The notes: generated by a model from the letters alone, not told the origin. A stretch of 64,000 nucleotides of DNA from Mucilaginibacter sp. KACC 22773 (GCF_028736215.1 NZ_CP117883.1:2914001-2978000), one strand, 5' to 3'; positions 45,358-54,014 are shown, counted from the stretch's first letter. Numbers and translations are program-made.

Positions 45358-46800
45358 TCAGATTACTTTATCTCTTAACAAAGGCATACTCATACAATGA
45401 AAACCACCACGGGCTCTTGAAAGTTCTGCGGATGGCATTAAAATTAAGGTATCTGTTAAAGTTTTCGGATCAAGTTCGCCCGATTCAAATTTTTGCAGGA
45501 GGTCGTTCACCTTTATTACATCAAAGCCACTTTGTTTAAATGCTTCAACGGTTTTGTCGTTACGGTCATACCCTAAAACTACGCCTTCTTTTAAGGCCAG
45601 TAGGTTGCATGAATCTGTCCATTGCTCGCGCGAATCAAACGGGAATACGTTGTTGCCCGAGTAGATGAACCGGGTTTTGTCTTCGCTTTGCAGGTCTTTT
45701 TCGCTGATACTGGATAACAGGTCTTCAAGGCAATTGAATACTTTGGGTTTCTTGTCTTTCCGGAACTGTACAATCTCGGTTTTGTCTTTTGACTTTTTAT
45801 CGGCAAACCACGACATTGGCTCCTGCTCTTCCGGCGGCGCCTCGGCTATGGCCAATGAGCGCAGCAGCACCCATGTATTACGTTTTACCTGGGTAAATAC
45901 CGTATCAATGTGCATATAGTCGCGTTTGTGCGGTATTTTTACAATGGTTACCTTTTTTACAACATCGTTATCAAACAACAGTTTAATAGCTTCGTTGGCG
46001 CCGCTGATAGAGGTACGCTCGCTGCAACCAATCAACAGATGCTGCGGGCTCACCATCATTACGTCGCCACCTTCTAAAGTGGTTTTTTCCTGGTTATCCT
46101 CGCCGGGGCGCAAAAAATGCTGGGCTGTTTCGGGAATCTCTAATATATTATTTTGATAAGATGCAAACAGCGGGTGGTTAAAAAATATATACCGCATTAG
46201 CAAAGTCTCGCGGAAGCGGGCTTTTTTAGCCGGTTTGTTCAGCAGCATGTGGTTGTTTATGGCTATACCCAAATCGCGCGAAAAAATGAGATTTGGAATT
46301 GGGGCGAAGATCATTTCGTCGTCATTCAATGAACCCGAAATGAAAATTTTTGCCAATTCTATAGGATCTGTATCTATCAACTGTTGCTGTAACCGGTAAT
46401 TGCAGCTCTCAATTGCACAAACAGAAGCCACCAGTTTTTTACGGATATCCGGCTGTTGTAAAATATCGGCCAGCAGGGTTTGTATCTCAATAACGTTGTT
46501 TGATGCGTGGAAATTGGTATGGTCGGGTTTAAAAAACTCACGTTGGTAATCGCTTTCTATCTGTTGCAGTTTGCCTTTTATTTTATCCGGATCTAAAAAA
46601 TAAAGCAGCAGTTTCACATAATAATCATACTCGTTACGGCGCATGGTATCCAGGTGCACAATATCTTCAAATAGCCAATCCTGTGCTTTTGAAGGTACAA
46701 CTTTGCCGAGGCCACTATCGGGGCTGTGAATGAGCAGGGTACGCAGGGTGCCAATTTCGGAGGTTACATCTATTTTAAAATCGGAGTTTTTAACTGTCAT
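45358..46800 (-). CDS. Arginine deiminase-type pentein
   Basis: This 480-residue protein resembles the arginine deiminase/amidinotransferase branch. LIHSPDSGLGKVVPS (about 23-37) is the N-terminal substrate loop, FSRDLGIAINNH the Asp region, TLEGGDVMMVSPQHLLIGCS (about 241-260) the core, HIDTVFTQV the His-x-Asp site and ARGGFHCMSMPLLRD near the C-terminus the nucleophilic cysteine. The predicted reaction is arginine to citrulline plus ammonia, or an amidinotransfer. It is longer than the usual 400-420-residue ADI by a helical insertion (about 80-150). No ornithine transcarbamoylase or carbamate kinase adjoins it. Confidence 0.83.
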   Translation of the reverse strand: MTVKNSDFKIDVTSEIGTLRTLLIHSPDSGLGKVVPSKAQDWLFEDIVHLDTMRRNEYDYYVKLLLYFLDPDKIKGKLQQIESDYQREFFKPDHTNFHASNNVIEIQTLLADILQQPDIRKKLVASVCAIESCNYRLQQQLIDTDPIELAKIFISGSLNDDEMIFAPIPNLIFSRDLGIAINNHMLLNKPAKKARFRETLLMRYIFFNHPLFASYQNNILEIPETAQHFLRPGEDNQEKTTLEGGDVMMVSPQHLLIGCSERTSISGANEAIKLLFDNDVVKKVTIVKIPHKRDYMHIDTVFTQVKRNTWVLLRSLAIAEAPPEEQEPMSWFADKKSKDKTEIVQFRKDKKPKVFNCLEDLLSSISEKDLQSEDKTRFIYSGNNVFPFDSREQWTDSCNLLALKEGVVLGYDRNDKTVEAFKQSGFDVIKVNDLLQKFESGELDPKTLTDTLILMPSAELSRARGGFHCMSMPLLRDKVI

Positions 46801-46902
46801 AAATCGGAATGATCAAACACAAATCTATCAGAAAAAAAATGAGAATTGGAATGTTGACATGAAATTGAAACAGGGCAACTTACTATTCGTTTAAATATTG
46901 AT

Positions 46903-46910
46903 TATATTTG
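46903..46910 (+). promoter_or_regulatory. TAnnTTTG box 3 nt before an antitoxin-like gene
   Basis: TATATTTG ends 3 nt before ATG 46914. If it is the -7 element, transcription would begin at or just inside the start codon. No -33 TTG at a normal distance was seen. Confidence 0.4.
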
Positions 46911-46913
46911 AAT

Positions 46914-47147
46914 ATGGAATTGAAAGTAGAAATAGGGTTTGATGAGTTATTGCATGTTGTGCAGCAATTGCCTGAAGACAAGCGGGCTATTTTGGAGCAG
47001 GAATTGAGTAAGATAAGAGAACAGCCTAAAAAAGATGAGTTTACTGATTTTCAGAAATTATTGTTGAGCGGACCTGTAATTGGCGACGAACAATATAAAG
47101 AGTATAAAGAAATAAGAAAACGCTTGAATAGATGGCGGACGAAATAA
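46914..47147 (+). CDS. Small antitoxin-like protein (VapB-type position)
   Basis: A 77-residue protein; ATG 46914 is preferred over the earlier in-frame TTG. It is helical and charged, beginning ELKVEIGFDELLHVVQQLPE and continuing with DKRAILEQELSKI. The C-terminal half is a basic tail. This resembles short Bacteroidota proteins that precede PIN-domain toxins. It overlaps the start of the PIN gene by 16 nt, the usual antitoxin-toxin arrangement. Because the toxin gene is interrupted, the module is probably not functional as a pair. The DNA-binding fold is not obvious. Confidence 0.65.
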   Translation: MELKVEIGFDELLHVVQQLPEDKRAILEQELSKIREQPKKDEFTDFQKLLLSGPVIGDEQYKEYKEIRKRLNRWRTK

Positions 47148-47521
47148 TCCTGTTGGACACCTCCATTTTGATCGAGCACTTTAGAAAAAAGGACCAAACT
47201 AAAACTGCTTTTTTTCAACTAACTAAAACAGGTCAAAGATTTGCTGTTTCAACGATCACGCAATATGAAATATATGCTGGCGCATTTGATGATCAGATAG
47301 AATACTGGAATTTGTTTTTTTAGAAAATGGATGTTTTAAATTTCGATGCCAAAGTAGCAGTTACAGCTTCTGAAATTTATATTGATTTAAGAAAGATTAA
47401 CAAAGGAATAGAGACCGCGGATTTATTTATTGCTGCTACAGCAATCTGCCACAATATTCCTTGTGCTACCCTAAACAAAAAGCACTTTGAACGGATTGAA
47501 AAGCTTCGATTAGTTATTTAG
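47132..47521 (+). pseudogene. VapC-like PIN-domain toxin interrupted by in-frame TAG
   Basis: One reading frame of 129 codons is split by TAG at 47321-47323. The first part has the PIN motif ILLDTSILIEHFR (D9) and QYEIYAG; the second has GIETADLFIAATAICHNIPC and ATLNKKHFERI, the usual C-terminal PIN segments. The stop falls after YWNLFF and before KMDVLNFD, in the linker between the two halves. The frame is unchanged on both sides, so a point mutation (GAG, CAG or AAG to TAG) is the simplest cause. PIN toxins cut RNA; this copy would be inactive unless the stop is read through. Confidence 0.85.
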
Positions 47522-47575
47522 GCAGAGCATTTTCCGTTCCTCCAAATTTATTACAGCCGTTATCCCCAATTTAAT

Positions 47576-47583
47576 TAATTTTG
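47576..47583 (+). promoter_or_regulatory. TAnnTTTG box 4 nt before argS
   Basis: TAATTTTG ends 4 nt upstream of the argS ATG. As with the antitoxin gene, this spacing suggests a leaderless or nearly leaderless transcript. The -33 element is not clear. Confidence 0.4.
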
Positions 47584-47587
47584 CCGC

Positions 47588-49516
47588 ATGGATTTTATTA
47601 TTGAAGCGGCCGTTAAAGCCATTAAACATTTGTACCAAACAGATGTAGCCCCGGCCGCTATAAGCTTACAGGAAACCCGTAAAGAATTTGAGGGGCAAGT
47701 TACTATAGTCACATTCCCGTTTACCAAATTTTCCAGAAAAGGCCCCGAACAAACAGGTTCCGAAATTGGCGAATATCTTAAAAATGAGTTAAGAGAAGTT
47801 GCCGCTTTCAACGTAGTTAAAGGTTTTTTAAATATCTCTTTAAGCGACGAATATTGGATTGGTCAGCTATATAACCAGGTATTGCCCGATGATTTTGCTG
47901 TGGCTAAGCCTAACGAGCAAAAGGTAATGGTGGAATATTCATCGCCAAATACCAATAAGCCATTGCACCTCGGTCATATCCGTAACAATCTATTAGGCTT
48001 TTCGGTAGCGCAAATTCTGGCAGCTGCCGGATACGATGTTGTGAAGGCGAACCTGGTGAACGATCGTGGTATCCACATTTGTAAATCTATGCTGGCGTGG
48101 CAAATATTTGGCAATGGCGAAACACCCGAGTCATCCGGCCTGAAAGGCGATCATTTGGTTGGTAAGTATTATGTGTTGTTTGATAAGGAACTAAGAAAAC
48201 AATTAGTGCCTATTCTGGAGCGCGTGTACGAAGAAAACGACCTGACGCTATTTAATGATAACCAAAAAGAGAAAATACAGGCACTGCTGATTAATATTGA
48301 TAAACTAAAAGCAAAAAAATACGCTACGCCCGAAAATGAGACCAAACTTATTGCTGAGTTAACCGATAAAATTGGTGCCGAGGAAGATAAGATTAAAGAG
48401 ATAGCAAAAAATATTACCTCGCTGATGATAGAAACCCAGCAAATGCTCCAGAAATGGGAAGCCGGGGATGCTGAAGTTCTCGACCTATGGAAAACCATGA
48501 ATGGTTGGGTTTACGCGGGCTTTGCCGAAACTTATAAGCAACTGGGTGTTGATTTTGATAAGTATTATTACGAATCGAACACCTATTTGTTAGGTAAAGA
48601 TATTATTGATGAGGGACTGGAAAAAGGTGTTTTCTTTAAAAAACAGGATGGTTCGGTTTGGATAGACCTGACTGCCGATGGGCTGGATGAAAAACTGGTT
48701 TTACGTGGAGACGGAACATCGGTTTACATTACCCAGGATTTAGGTACGGCCCAATTAAAATATAACGACTTCCACATGGATAAATCCATTTATGTGGTAG
48801 GTAACGAACAGGATTATCACTTTAAAGTGCTTTTCCTGATCCTCAATAAATTGGGCAAGGCAGGTGCTGATGGGCTGTTCCACCTGTCGTATGGTATGGT
48901 CGATCTGCCATCTGGTAAAATGAAATCTCGCGAGGGTACGGTAGTTGATGCCGATGACCTTATGTCCGAAATGGATGCTACCGCTAAAGAACAAACCGAT
49001 GCCATGGGCAAGGTTGATAGCTTTAGCGACGAATACAAACAACAATTATATCACACCATAGGTATGGGGGCCCTAAAATATTTCCTGCTTAAGGTTGATC
49101 CTAAAAAACGTTTGTTGTTCGATCCGAATGAATCGGTAGATTTTCAGGGCCATACAGGGCCTTTTATTCAGTACACACATGCCCGTATCAGGTCGGTATT
49201 AAGCCGCGCAGAATACCAGGTTAAAAGCACAATTGAAACAACAGCCTTAGATACGGTAGAACGCGACCTAATTGTACTATTAACCCAATTCCCAACGGTA
49301 ATAACAGACGCCGCCAATAGCTATAGCCCTGCAATTATTGCAAACTATGTTTACGAATTGGCAAAGACTTACAACAAGTTTTACCACGAAAAATCGATAC
49401 TCCAGGCAGAAAACGAAGTGCTGAAACAATTTAGATTGGAACTATCTGCTTCGTCGGCCAAAGTAATTAACAAAGGAATGGCTTTGTTAGGAATAGATGT
49501 ACCGGAGAGAATGTAA
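47588..49516 (+). CDS. argS: Arginyl-tRNA synthetase
   Basis: A 642-residue class I synthetase that charges tRNA-Arg. The N-terminal additional domain covers about 1-105. The ATP signature is PNTNKPLHLGHIRNN (HIGH equivalent HLGH, about 118-132). The KMSKS-like loop is MVDLPSGKMKSREGT (about 437-451). The DALR anticodon-binding domain follows (about 520-642), with GPFIQYTHARIRSVLSRA. The length is slightly larger than the common 560-590 because of a helical insertion near 205-290. It is followed by a very strong terminator. Confidence 0.96.
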   Translation: MDFIIEAAVKAIKHLYQTDVAPAAISLQETRKEFEGQVTIVTFPFTKFSRKGPEQTGSEIGEYLKNELREVAAFNVVKGFLNISLSDEYWIGQLYNQVLPDDFAVAKPNEQKVMVEYSSPNTNKPLHLGHIRNNLLGFSVAQILAAAGYDVVKANLVNDRGIHICKSMLAWQIFGNGETPESSGLKGDHLVGKYYVLFDKELRKQLVPILERVYEENDLTLFNDNQKEKIQALLINIDKLKAKKYATPENETKLIAELTDKIGAEEDKIKEIAKNITSLMIETQQMLQKWEAGDAEVLDLWKTMNGWVYAGFAETYKQLGVDFDKYYYESNTYLLGKDIIDEGLEKGVFFKKQDGSVWIDLTADGLDEKLVLRGDGTSVYITQDLGTAQLKYNDFHMDKSIYVVGNEQDYHFKVLFLILNKLGKAGADGLFHLSYGMVDLPSGKMKSREGTVVDADDLMSEMDATAKEQTDAMGKVDSFSDEYKQQLYHTIGMGALKYFLLKVDPKKRLLFDPNESVDFQGHTGPFIQYTHARIRSVLSRAEYQVKSTIETTALDTVERDLIVLLTQFPTVITDAANSYSPAIIANYVYELAKTYNKFYHEKSILQAENEVLKQFRLELSASSAKVINKGMALLGIDVPERM

Positions 49517-49543
49517 AGCCCCTGGCTCCTGAATAGGGAGTTT

Positions 49544-49589
49544 AAAAGCAAAACGCATAGTCAGCCAAATGGCTATGCGTTTTGCTTTT
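49544..49589 (+). terminator. Strong intrinsic terminator of argS
   Basis: A perfect 17-bp stem (AAAAGCAAAACGCATAG with its complement 49573-49589) encloses a 12-nt loop and is followed by T-rich sequence. The A-rich 5' arm lets it work on the - strand as well, facing the YXWGXW gene. Confidence 0.93.
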
Positions 49590-49599
49590 AAGCTATTGT

Positions 49600-49625
49600 T
49601 CCCCCTTTAGGGGGTTAGGGGGCTT
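49600..49625. repeat. CCCCCTTTAGGGGG hairpin element variant
   Basis: CCCCCTTTAGGGGG followed by TTAGGGGGCTT resembles the CTCCCC elements at 31146 and 35584 but lacks the ATTTAGA linker. It overlaps the region just downstream of the YXWGXW gene. Confidence 0.6.
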
Positions 49626-49628
49626 CGC

Positions 49629-49919
49629 TTACCTCCAATGGCCCCTATGCCATGCATAGCCATGGCGAACAGGGTGCCAGTAGCCTTGTACATAAACACG
49701 ATTGGCACGCGGCCTTGCATAGTATCCGTTTACATAAACATAGCTGCCGCCACGCCAGGCCCATTCGCCAGGTACCCAATAGGCGCCCGGATAGGGTGCA
49801 GCCGGTCGTACATATACGGGTTCGGCCGGTCGTTCGGCTACGTAATAGTCGGCTGCGCAGGATGTAAATAGTGATGCTGATAAGGCTAATACTAATCCGG
49901 TTTTCGCAATTGTCTTCAT
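49629..49919 (-). CDS. YXWGXW repeat lipoprotein
   Basis: A 96-residue secreted protein with a lipoprotein signal (hydrophobic about 8-18, lipobox FTSC). The mature part is a run of aromatic-rich repeats such as PGAYWVPGEWAWRGGSYVYV and YVQGYWHPVRHGYAWHRGHW, matching YXWGXW/BcpO-like proteins. These are small outer-membrane or surface-associated proteins of unknown role, common in Bacteroidota and Proteobacteria. It is a single gene convergent with argS. Start ATG 49919 opens straight into the signal peptide. Confidence 0.8.
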   Translation of the reverse strand: MKTIAKTGLVLALSASLFTSCAADYYVAERPAEPVYVRPAAPYPGAYWVPGEWAWRGGSYVYVNGYYARPRANRVYVQGYWHPVRHGYAWHRGHWR

Positions 49920-49967
49920 CTGTAAAATGTTTAGTAGTTACTTACAGATGTTTGACAGTTTCCGGGA

Positions 49968-50876
49968 TTATTGGTTTAATGAGGATTTGGTGAACTTGCT
50001 TGCTACTACCAAATCTTTGCTGCTTGCAGTATATTTATAAAATCCACTCCCGGTTTTTATGCCGCGGTGGCCAGCTGTAACCATGTTTACCAGCAAGGGG
50101 CAAGGTGCATATTTTTGATTGCCGAAGCCATCGTACAACACCTTTAATATAGCCAGGCAAACATCCAGACCAATGAAGTCGGCCAACTGTAGCGGGCCCA
50201 TGGGGTGGACCATGCCCAATTTCATAACGGTATCAATTTCCTGCACTCCGGCCACACCTTCGTATAGTGTATAAATAGCTTCGTTAATCATTGGCATTAA
50301 AATGCGGTTGGCAACAAAACCGGGGTAATCGTTTACTTCAACAGGGTCTTTATCCAGCTTTTGGGCCAGCTGCATAATGGTTTGTGTAACCGAATCTGAT
50401 GTGGAATAACCCCTGATTACCTCTACCAATTTCATTACCGGTACCGGGTTCATAAAGTGCATACCAATTACATTGCCCGGATTCTTGGTAGCAGCTGCAA
50501 TTTCGGTTATTGATATAGATGATGTGTTAGAGGCGAGAATAACGTCGTCCGAACAGATTTCGCTTAGTTGTTTAAATAACTTGAGTTTAATCTCCCGGTT
50601 TTCGGTAGCAGCTTCAATAACCAGGTCGGCGGTTGCAGCGCCTTCTTTCAAATCGGTATACGTTTTGATCCGGCTTAGGGTATTTGTTTTACCAATCTCA
50701 TCTATACTGCCTTTTTTTAGCTGCCTGTCAAGATTATTGATAATCGTTTGTACGGCTTTTGCCAGGGCATCGGCATTGATGTCAACCAGCGCTACCTCAA
50801 ACCCATATTGGGCAAAGGTGTGGGCTATGCCATTACCCATAGTTCCGGATCCAATAACGGTTATGTTTTTCATCAT
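49968..50876 (-). CDS. 3-hydroxyacyl-CoA (3-hydroxybutyryl-CoA) dehydrogenase
   Basis: A 302-residue cytoplasmic NAD enzyme. The dinucleotide motif VIGSGTMGNGIAHTFAQYG is at about residues 6-24. SNTSSISITEIA (about 117-128) and HFMNPVPVMKLVEVI (about 141-155) hold the catalytic His-Glu region, and PGFVANRILMPMINEA begins the C-terminal helical domain. It oxidises 3-hydroxybutyryl-CoA or similar acyl-CoA in fatty-acid or butanoate metabolism. Two adjacent ATG codons are possible starts. It lies 64 nt after bioD on the same strand; the link to biotin genes may be only positional. Confidence 0.92.
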   Translation of the reverse strand: MMKNITVIGSGTMGNGIAHTFAQYGFEVALVDINADALAKAVQTIINNLDRQLKKGSIDEIGKTNTLSRIKTYTDLKEGAATADLVIEAATENREIKLKLFKQLSEICSDDVILASNTSSISITEIAAATKNPGNVIGMHFMNPVPVMKLVEVIRGYSTSDSVTQTIMQLAQKLDKDPVEVNDYPGFVANRILMPMINEAIYTLYEGVAGVQEIDTVMKLGMVHPMGPLQLADFIGLDVCLAILKVLYDGFGNQKYAPCPLLVNMVTAGHRGIKTGSGFYKYTASSKDLVVASKFTKSSLNQ

Positions 50877-50940
50877 TTATCAGTTTATACAATTACTAAA
50901 TTGATTCAAATTATTGGTTTTGCAAAACTCGATCAGCCTA

Positions 50941-51558
50941 TTATAAGCTAATAAGAGCGCCGGCATCTATAATTGCCTTCCTGGTTAGATTCTCAAAAGT
51001 GGGTATGGTGCCCAATTCTGGTAGATTGGAATAATTTAGAATGTAGCTTTTTGAATAAATATCCTTGGCGCCATTAAATATTATACCCATAACCTCGATG
51101 TTGTATTTTTTAAGCGCGTGTATGGATAACAGGGTATGGTTAATGCTCCCCAGGTAATGCTGTGATACCAGGATCACTTTTGAGTTAAGCTGTTTAATCA
51201 GGTCGATCATCAAAAAATTGTCATTCAACGGCACCATCAGGCCACCTGCGCCTTCAATCACCAGCTGGTTATCTGTTTTAGGTAACACAATATTTTCCAT
51301 TTCGATAGTAACCTTATCAATTGCGGCTGATTTATGGGGAGAAAATGGCTGTGTTAAGCGATACGCTTCGGGATGAAATTTTGTGCCGGGATTGGAAACC
51401 AGGCCTTGTACTTTTTGAGTATCACTATTATCCAAATCGCCGGATTGGATAGGTTTCCAATAATCTGCCTTTAATTTTTCGGTCACAATTGCCGATACTA
51501 TGGTTTTGCCAATACCGGTGCCAATGCCGGTAATAAAAATAGGTTGTTTAGCGGGCAT
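50941..51558 (-). CDS. bioD: Dethiobiotin synthetase
   Basis: A 205-residue ATP-dependent enzyme closing the ureido ring of dethiobiotin from 7,8-diaminopelargonic acid. The P-loop ITGIGTGIGKTIVSAIVT is at about 7-24 and YWKPIQSGDLD with the catalytic lysine at about 32-42. EGAGGLMVPLNDN (about 99-111) matches the family's substrate loop. The length is slightly short (usual about 220). It overlaps bioF by 11 nt on the same strand, so translational coupling is likely. Other biotin genes (bioA, bioB) are not in the window. Confidence 0.93.
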   Translation of the reverse strand: MPAKQPIFITGIGTGIGKTIVSAIVTEKLKADYWKPIQSGDLDNSDTQKVQGLVSNPGTKFHPEAYRLTQPFSPHKSAAIDKVTIEMENIVLPKTDNQLVIEGAGGLMVPLNDNFLMIDLIKQLNSKVILVSQHYLGSINHTLLSIHALKKYNIEVMGIIFNGAKDIYSKSYILNYSNLPELGTIPTFENLTRKAIIDAGALISL

Positions 51559-52735
51559 TAATAAAACTGTTTACTGTATTACACAGCAAAGCTAATTCAT
51601 TTAAGGTATTAAAACTATGCAAGCATATTCTTATACGTTCTGTCCCGGCGGCTACCGTTGGGCTTAAAATGGGTCGTACATCTAAACCTGCTGACTGTAA
51701 GGTATTTGCTATCAGGCGGGCTTTGTCATTGTTTTTTAAAATAATACATTGGATAGCGCTATCGCTTTGCAACAAAGGATAATCACTATTGATGTTGGTA
51801 TGTTTTTTAAAATATGCAATGTTGTTTTTTAGGTCGATAATTTCCTTTTCAACATTATTTAATAGCTGATACGCCATTTTTATCGATGCTAAGTGATGAA
51901 AGGAGGGGGCCGTGCTATAAATAAATGGCCGGGCAAAGTTGATGAGGTATTCCTTAAGCACCTTGCTACCCAGCACAATCGCCCCGTGATTGCCAAGTGC
52001 CTTACCGAAAGTGACAACCGTGGCGAATATCCGATTTTGGAGGCCAAGTTGGTTTGTTAAGCCCTTTTTATACAAGCCAACTGCATGTGCTTCATCAACA
52101 ATTAAATGCGCACCGTACTTTTCTGTTATATCAACGATATCTTTTATTGGGGCCGAATCGCCGTCCATGGAGTATATACTTTCTACAACCACATAGCAAT
52201 TGCCTTTAGATGCCTTTAATTTGGCTTCCAGGCTATCAATGCTATTGTGTTTGAAGTTATACCGGTTGGCGTTACTTAGCCGCGCACCGTCGATGGCAGA
52301 GGCATGTATTAATTCATCAAGAATAATGGTGTCACCACGTTGCGCCAGGCACGAGAGCAGGCCCAGGTTGGCATCGTAACCGGAATTAAATAATAAGCCG
52401 GCTTCAAATCCATGAAACCCGGCAATTTCCAATTCGAGGTCTTCGGCATACTGTGAGTTTCCTGAAAGCAGCCTTGAGCCGGTTGATCCGTTTAAGCTTC
52501 GTGGATTGTTATCCAATTCTGCTTTAATATGCTCTTTTAACACAGGCGACCGGGCAAAACCCAGGTAATCGTTTGAACAAAAATCGACAATACTGTTCTC
52601 CGGCTTCAGGCTGCGGTAAATACCGGCTTCCTTTCGCTCATCAAGTTTGTTTCTCAGGAAATCGTTGGTTATTGTCAATTTATGGAATGTTTTAATAGGG
52701 TATATCTGACGCCGAGCTTGTGCTTTACCGTGCAA
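51548..52735 (-). CDS. bioF: 8-amino-7-oxononanoate synthase
   Basis: A 395-residue PLP enzyme that condenses pimeloyl-ACP/CoA with L-alanine, the first step of the biotin pathway proper. FCSNDYLGFA (about 52-61), GSTGSRLLSGNS (about 79-90), LFNSGYDANLG, VDEAHAVGLYKKG and the PLP lysine in TFGKALGNHGA (about 239-249) are characteristic. The start is uncertain: TTG 52678 would remove an odd basic leader and give a more usual length. It precedes bioD with an 11-nt overlap. Confidence 0.92.
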   Translation of the reverse strand: MHGKAQARRQIYPIKTFHKLTITNDFLRNKLDERKEAGIYRSLKPENSIVDFCSNDYLGFARSPVLKEHIKAELDNNPRSLNGSTGSRLLSGNSQYAEDLELEIAGFHGFEAGLLFNSGYDANLGLLSCLAQRGDTIILDELIHASAIDGARLSNANRYNFKHNSIDSLEAKLKASKGNCYVVVESIYSMDGDSAPIKDIVDITEKYGAHLIVDEAHAVGLYKKGLTNQLGLQNRIFATVVTFGKALGNHGAIVLGSKVLKEYLINFARPFIYSTAPSFHHLASIKMAYQLLNNVEKEIIDLKNNIAYFKKHTNINSDYPLLQSDSAIQCIILKNNDKARLIANTLQSAGLDVRPILSPTVAAGTERIRICLHSFNTLNELALLCNTVNSFINAR

Positions 52736-52737
52736 AA

Positions 52738-52763
52738 ATAAAAAAAGCGGCTCATCGCCGCTT
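52738..52763 (-). terminator. Intrinsic terminator of the Spy-like gene
   Basis: On the - strand AAGCGGC and GCCGCTT form a 7-bp stem with a 5-nt loop, followed by TTTTTTATTTTTGC. It lies 21 nt beyond the Spy-like gene and just before bioF. Confidence 0.88.
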
Positions 52764-52784
52764 CTTTTATCGTACTATATTGAA

Positions 52785-53162
52785 TTAGTTTTGGGAGCCG
52801 CCTCCTCCGCCGCCACCTTGTCTCATCCTATCCATCATGTCCTTTTGCAACTTGTCAAAAGCAGTGGCTTGATCCGGAGTTAAAATAGCTTTCACTTTAT
52901 CGTTAGTTGCTTTTCTCATAGGCATCATGGCACTGCGCATGGCATCCCTGTCGCCATTGGCTGCAGTACGTACGCTATCCATTTTTACTGCCTGTTCTTT
53001 ATAAATGGCCGTAACTTTGGCGGTTTGGTCGTCAGTTAATTTTAACTGTGTCTGTAGGTCTTTAGCCCTGTCTTCGGGGCTCTTTCTCATACCGCCACCT
53101 TGTGCATGGCTTACAGCTGCAATCCCCATCAAGAAACAGCACATCAACAGAAATTTTTTCAT
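52785..53162 (-). CDS. Small secreted Spy/CpxP-like protein
   Basis: A 125-residue protein with a signal peptide (about 1-20, ending SHAQ). The mature part is helical, with two LTxxQ-type motifs: LKLTDDQTAKV (about 40-50) and ILTPDQATAFDKL (about 93-105), as in Spy/CpxP periplasmic chaperone-like proteins. It ends in a glycine run (GGGGGGGS) that may be flexible. The role is inferred from the motif only; Bacteroidota have many such proteins of unknown target. It is a single gene with its own terminator. Confidence 0.75.
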   Translation of the reverse strand: MKKFLLMCCFLMGIAAVSHAQGGGMRKSPEDRAKDLQTQLKLTDDQTAKVTAIYKEQAVKMDSVRTAANGDRDAMRSAMMPMRKATNDKVKAILTPDQATAFDKLQKDMMDRMRQGGGGGGGSQN

Positions 53163-53237
53163 AGCTCTTTTAATTTATTTACGTTTTTAATCTTAAGATA
53201 AAGATATAACGTAAAGGTTTAAGAAAGCTGTTGTAAC

Positions 53238-54014
53238 TTAATTGTTGCTTTGCTGTAAGTTGGATATCGAACGCTGCATCTGGGCCATCATATTGGTAAG
53301 GCTTTCCATGGTTGGCTCGGGTGTAGGCTGTGGTAACTGGGTTGATATATAGCCTTTTGCCTTCCAGATTTCCAGTACGTCCTCGCCGTTTATTTCATAC
53401 GGCTCATATACCGGGTTATCAGATATCAGCTTTAGCTTTTTATTGTCTTTGAATTTGTTACCTATCCTTTTATATACAACGCCATCATCCTTTGATATTA
53501 CCACGTAAGTTTCGCCAGGTTTTACATCTGCCCAATTTTCAAGGTACTCTGCAATAATTATATCGCCCGATACTATCGGCAGCATCGAATCTCCTTTTAT
53601 TTCAAAAGCGCGATAAGTTCCCTGCTTAAACATAGGTAAGTAAAACTTAGGGAGCTTGGCTACATATTCCGGATCGGCGTACCCATTTAAATAACCGGCG
53701 CTGGCCTTAAGGGGCACCATTTCAATGTTTTCGTTATCCTCTTTATCAACAGAAATACTTAGCACGCGCAGGTTTGCAGGGTTACCTTTTGGTTTTGGCG
53801 CCCACTTTTCGTTAATGGTTTCATTAATAAAATCATCAATGCTAATGTCAAAGTAGATTGCTAATTGTTTTAGTAATTCATATTTCGGCTCTGCACGCTC
53901 TTCTTCATAAGCACCTACCAATGAGCGTTTTATACCTACTTCATCAGCGAACTGCTGTTGGGTAATTCCCTTCTTTTTGCGAAGGAACTTAATATTTTGT
54001 GAAATTATTGACAT
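53238..54014 (-). CDS. XRE-family regulator with S24 (LexA/CI-like) peptidase domain
   Basis: Start ATG 54014 is preferred, because it places the helix-turn-helix at the very N-terminus; the upstream in-frame ATG adds 14 non-conserved residues. Residues about 5-60 are an XRE HTH (KKKGITQQQFADEVGIKRSL). About 125-225 form the S24 domain with the serine in KGDSMLPIVSGDIII and the lysine in DDGVVYKRIG, the Ser-Lys dyad of self-cleaving repressors. It probably represses its own gene and the divergent GIY-YIG gene and may be released by damage signals (inference). The TTAGTAAT pair in the intergenic region is a candidate operator. Confidence 0.88.
   Translation of the reverse strand: MSIISQNIKFLRKKKGITQQQFADEVGIKRSLVGAYEEERAEPKYELLKQLAIYFDISIDDFINETINEKWAPKPKGNPANLRVLSISVDKEDNENIEMVPLKASAGYLNGYADPEYVAKLPKFYLPMFKQGTYRAFEIKGDSMLPIVSGDIIIAEYLENWADVKPGETYVVISKDDGVVYKRIGNKFKDNKKLKLISDNPVYEPYEINGEDVLEIWKAKGYISTQLPQPTPEPTMESLTNMMAQMQRSISNLQQSNN

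Noticed and set aside
5890..47323. Amber (TAG) recoding as a genome-wide explanation for the two interrupted genes
   Set aside because: Several intact genes here end in TAG at the family-conserved C-terminus (2255, 4789, 7273, 9805, 12322, 38398), so TAG acts as a normal stop.
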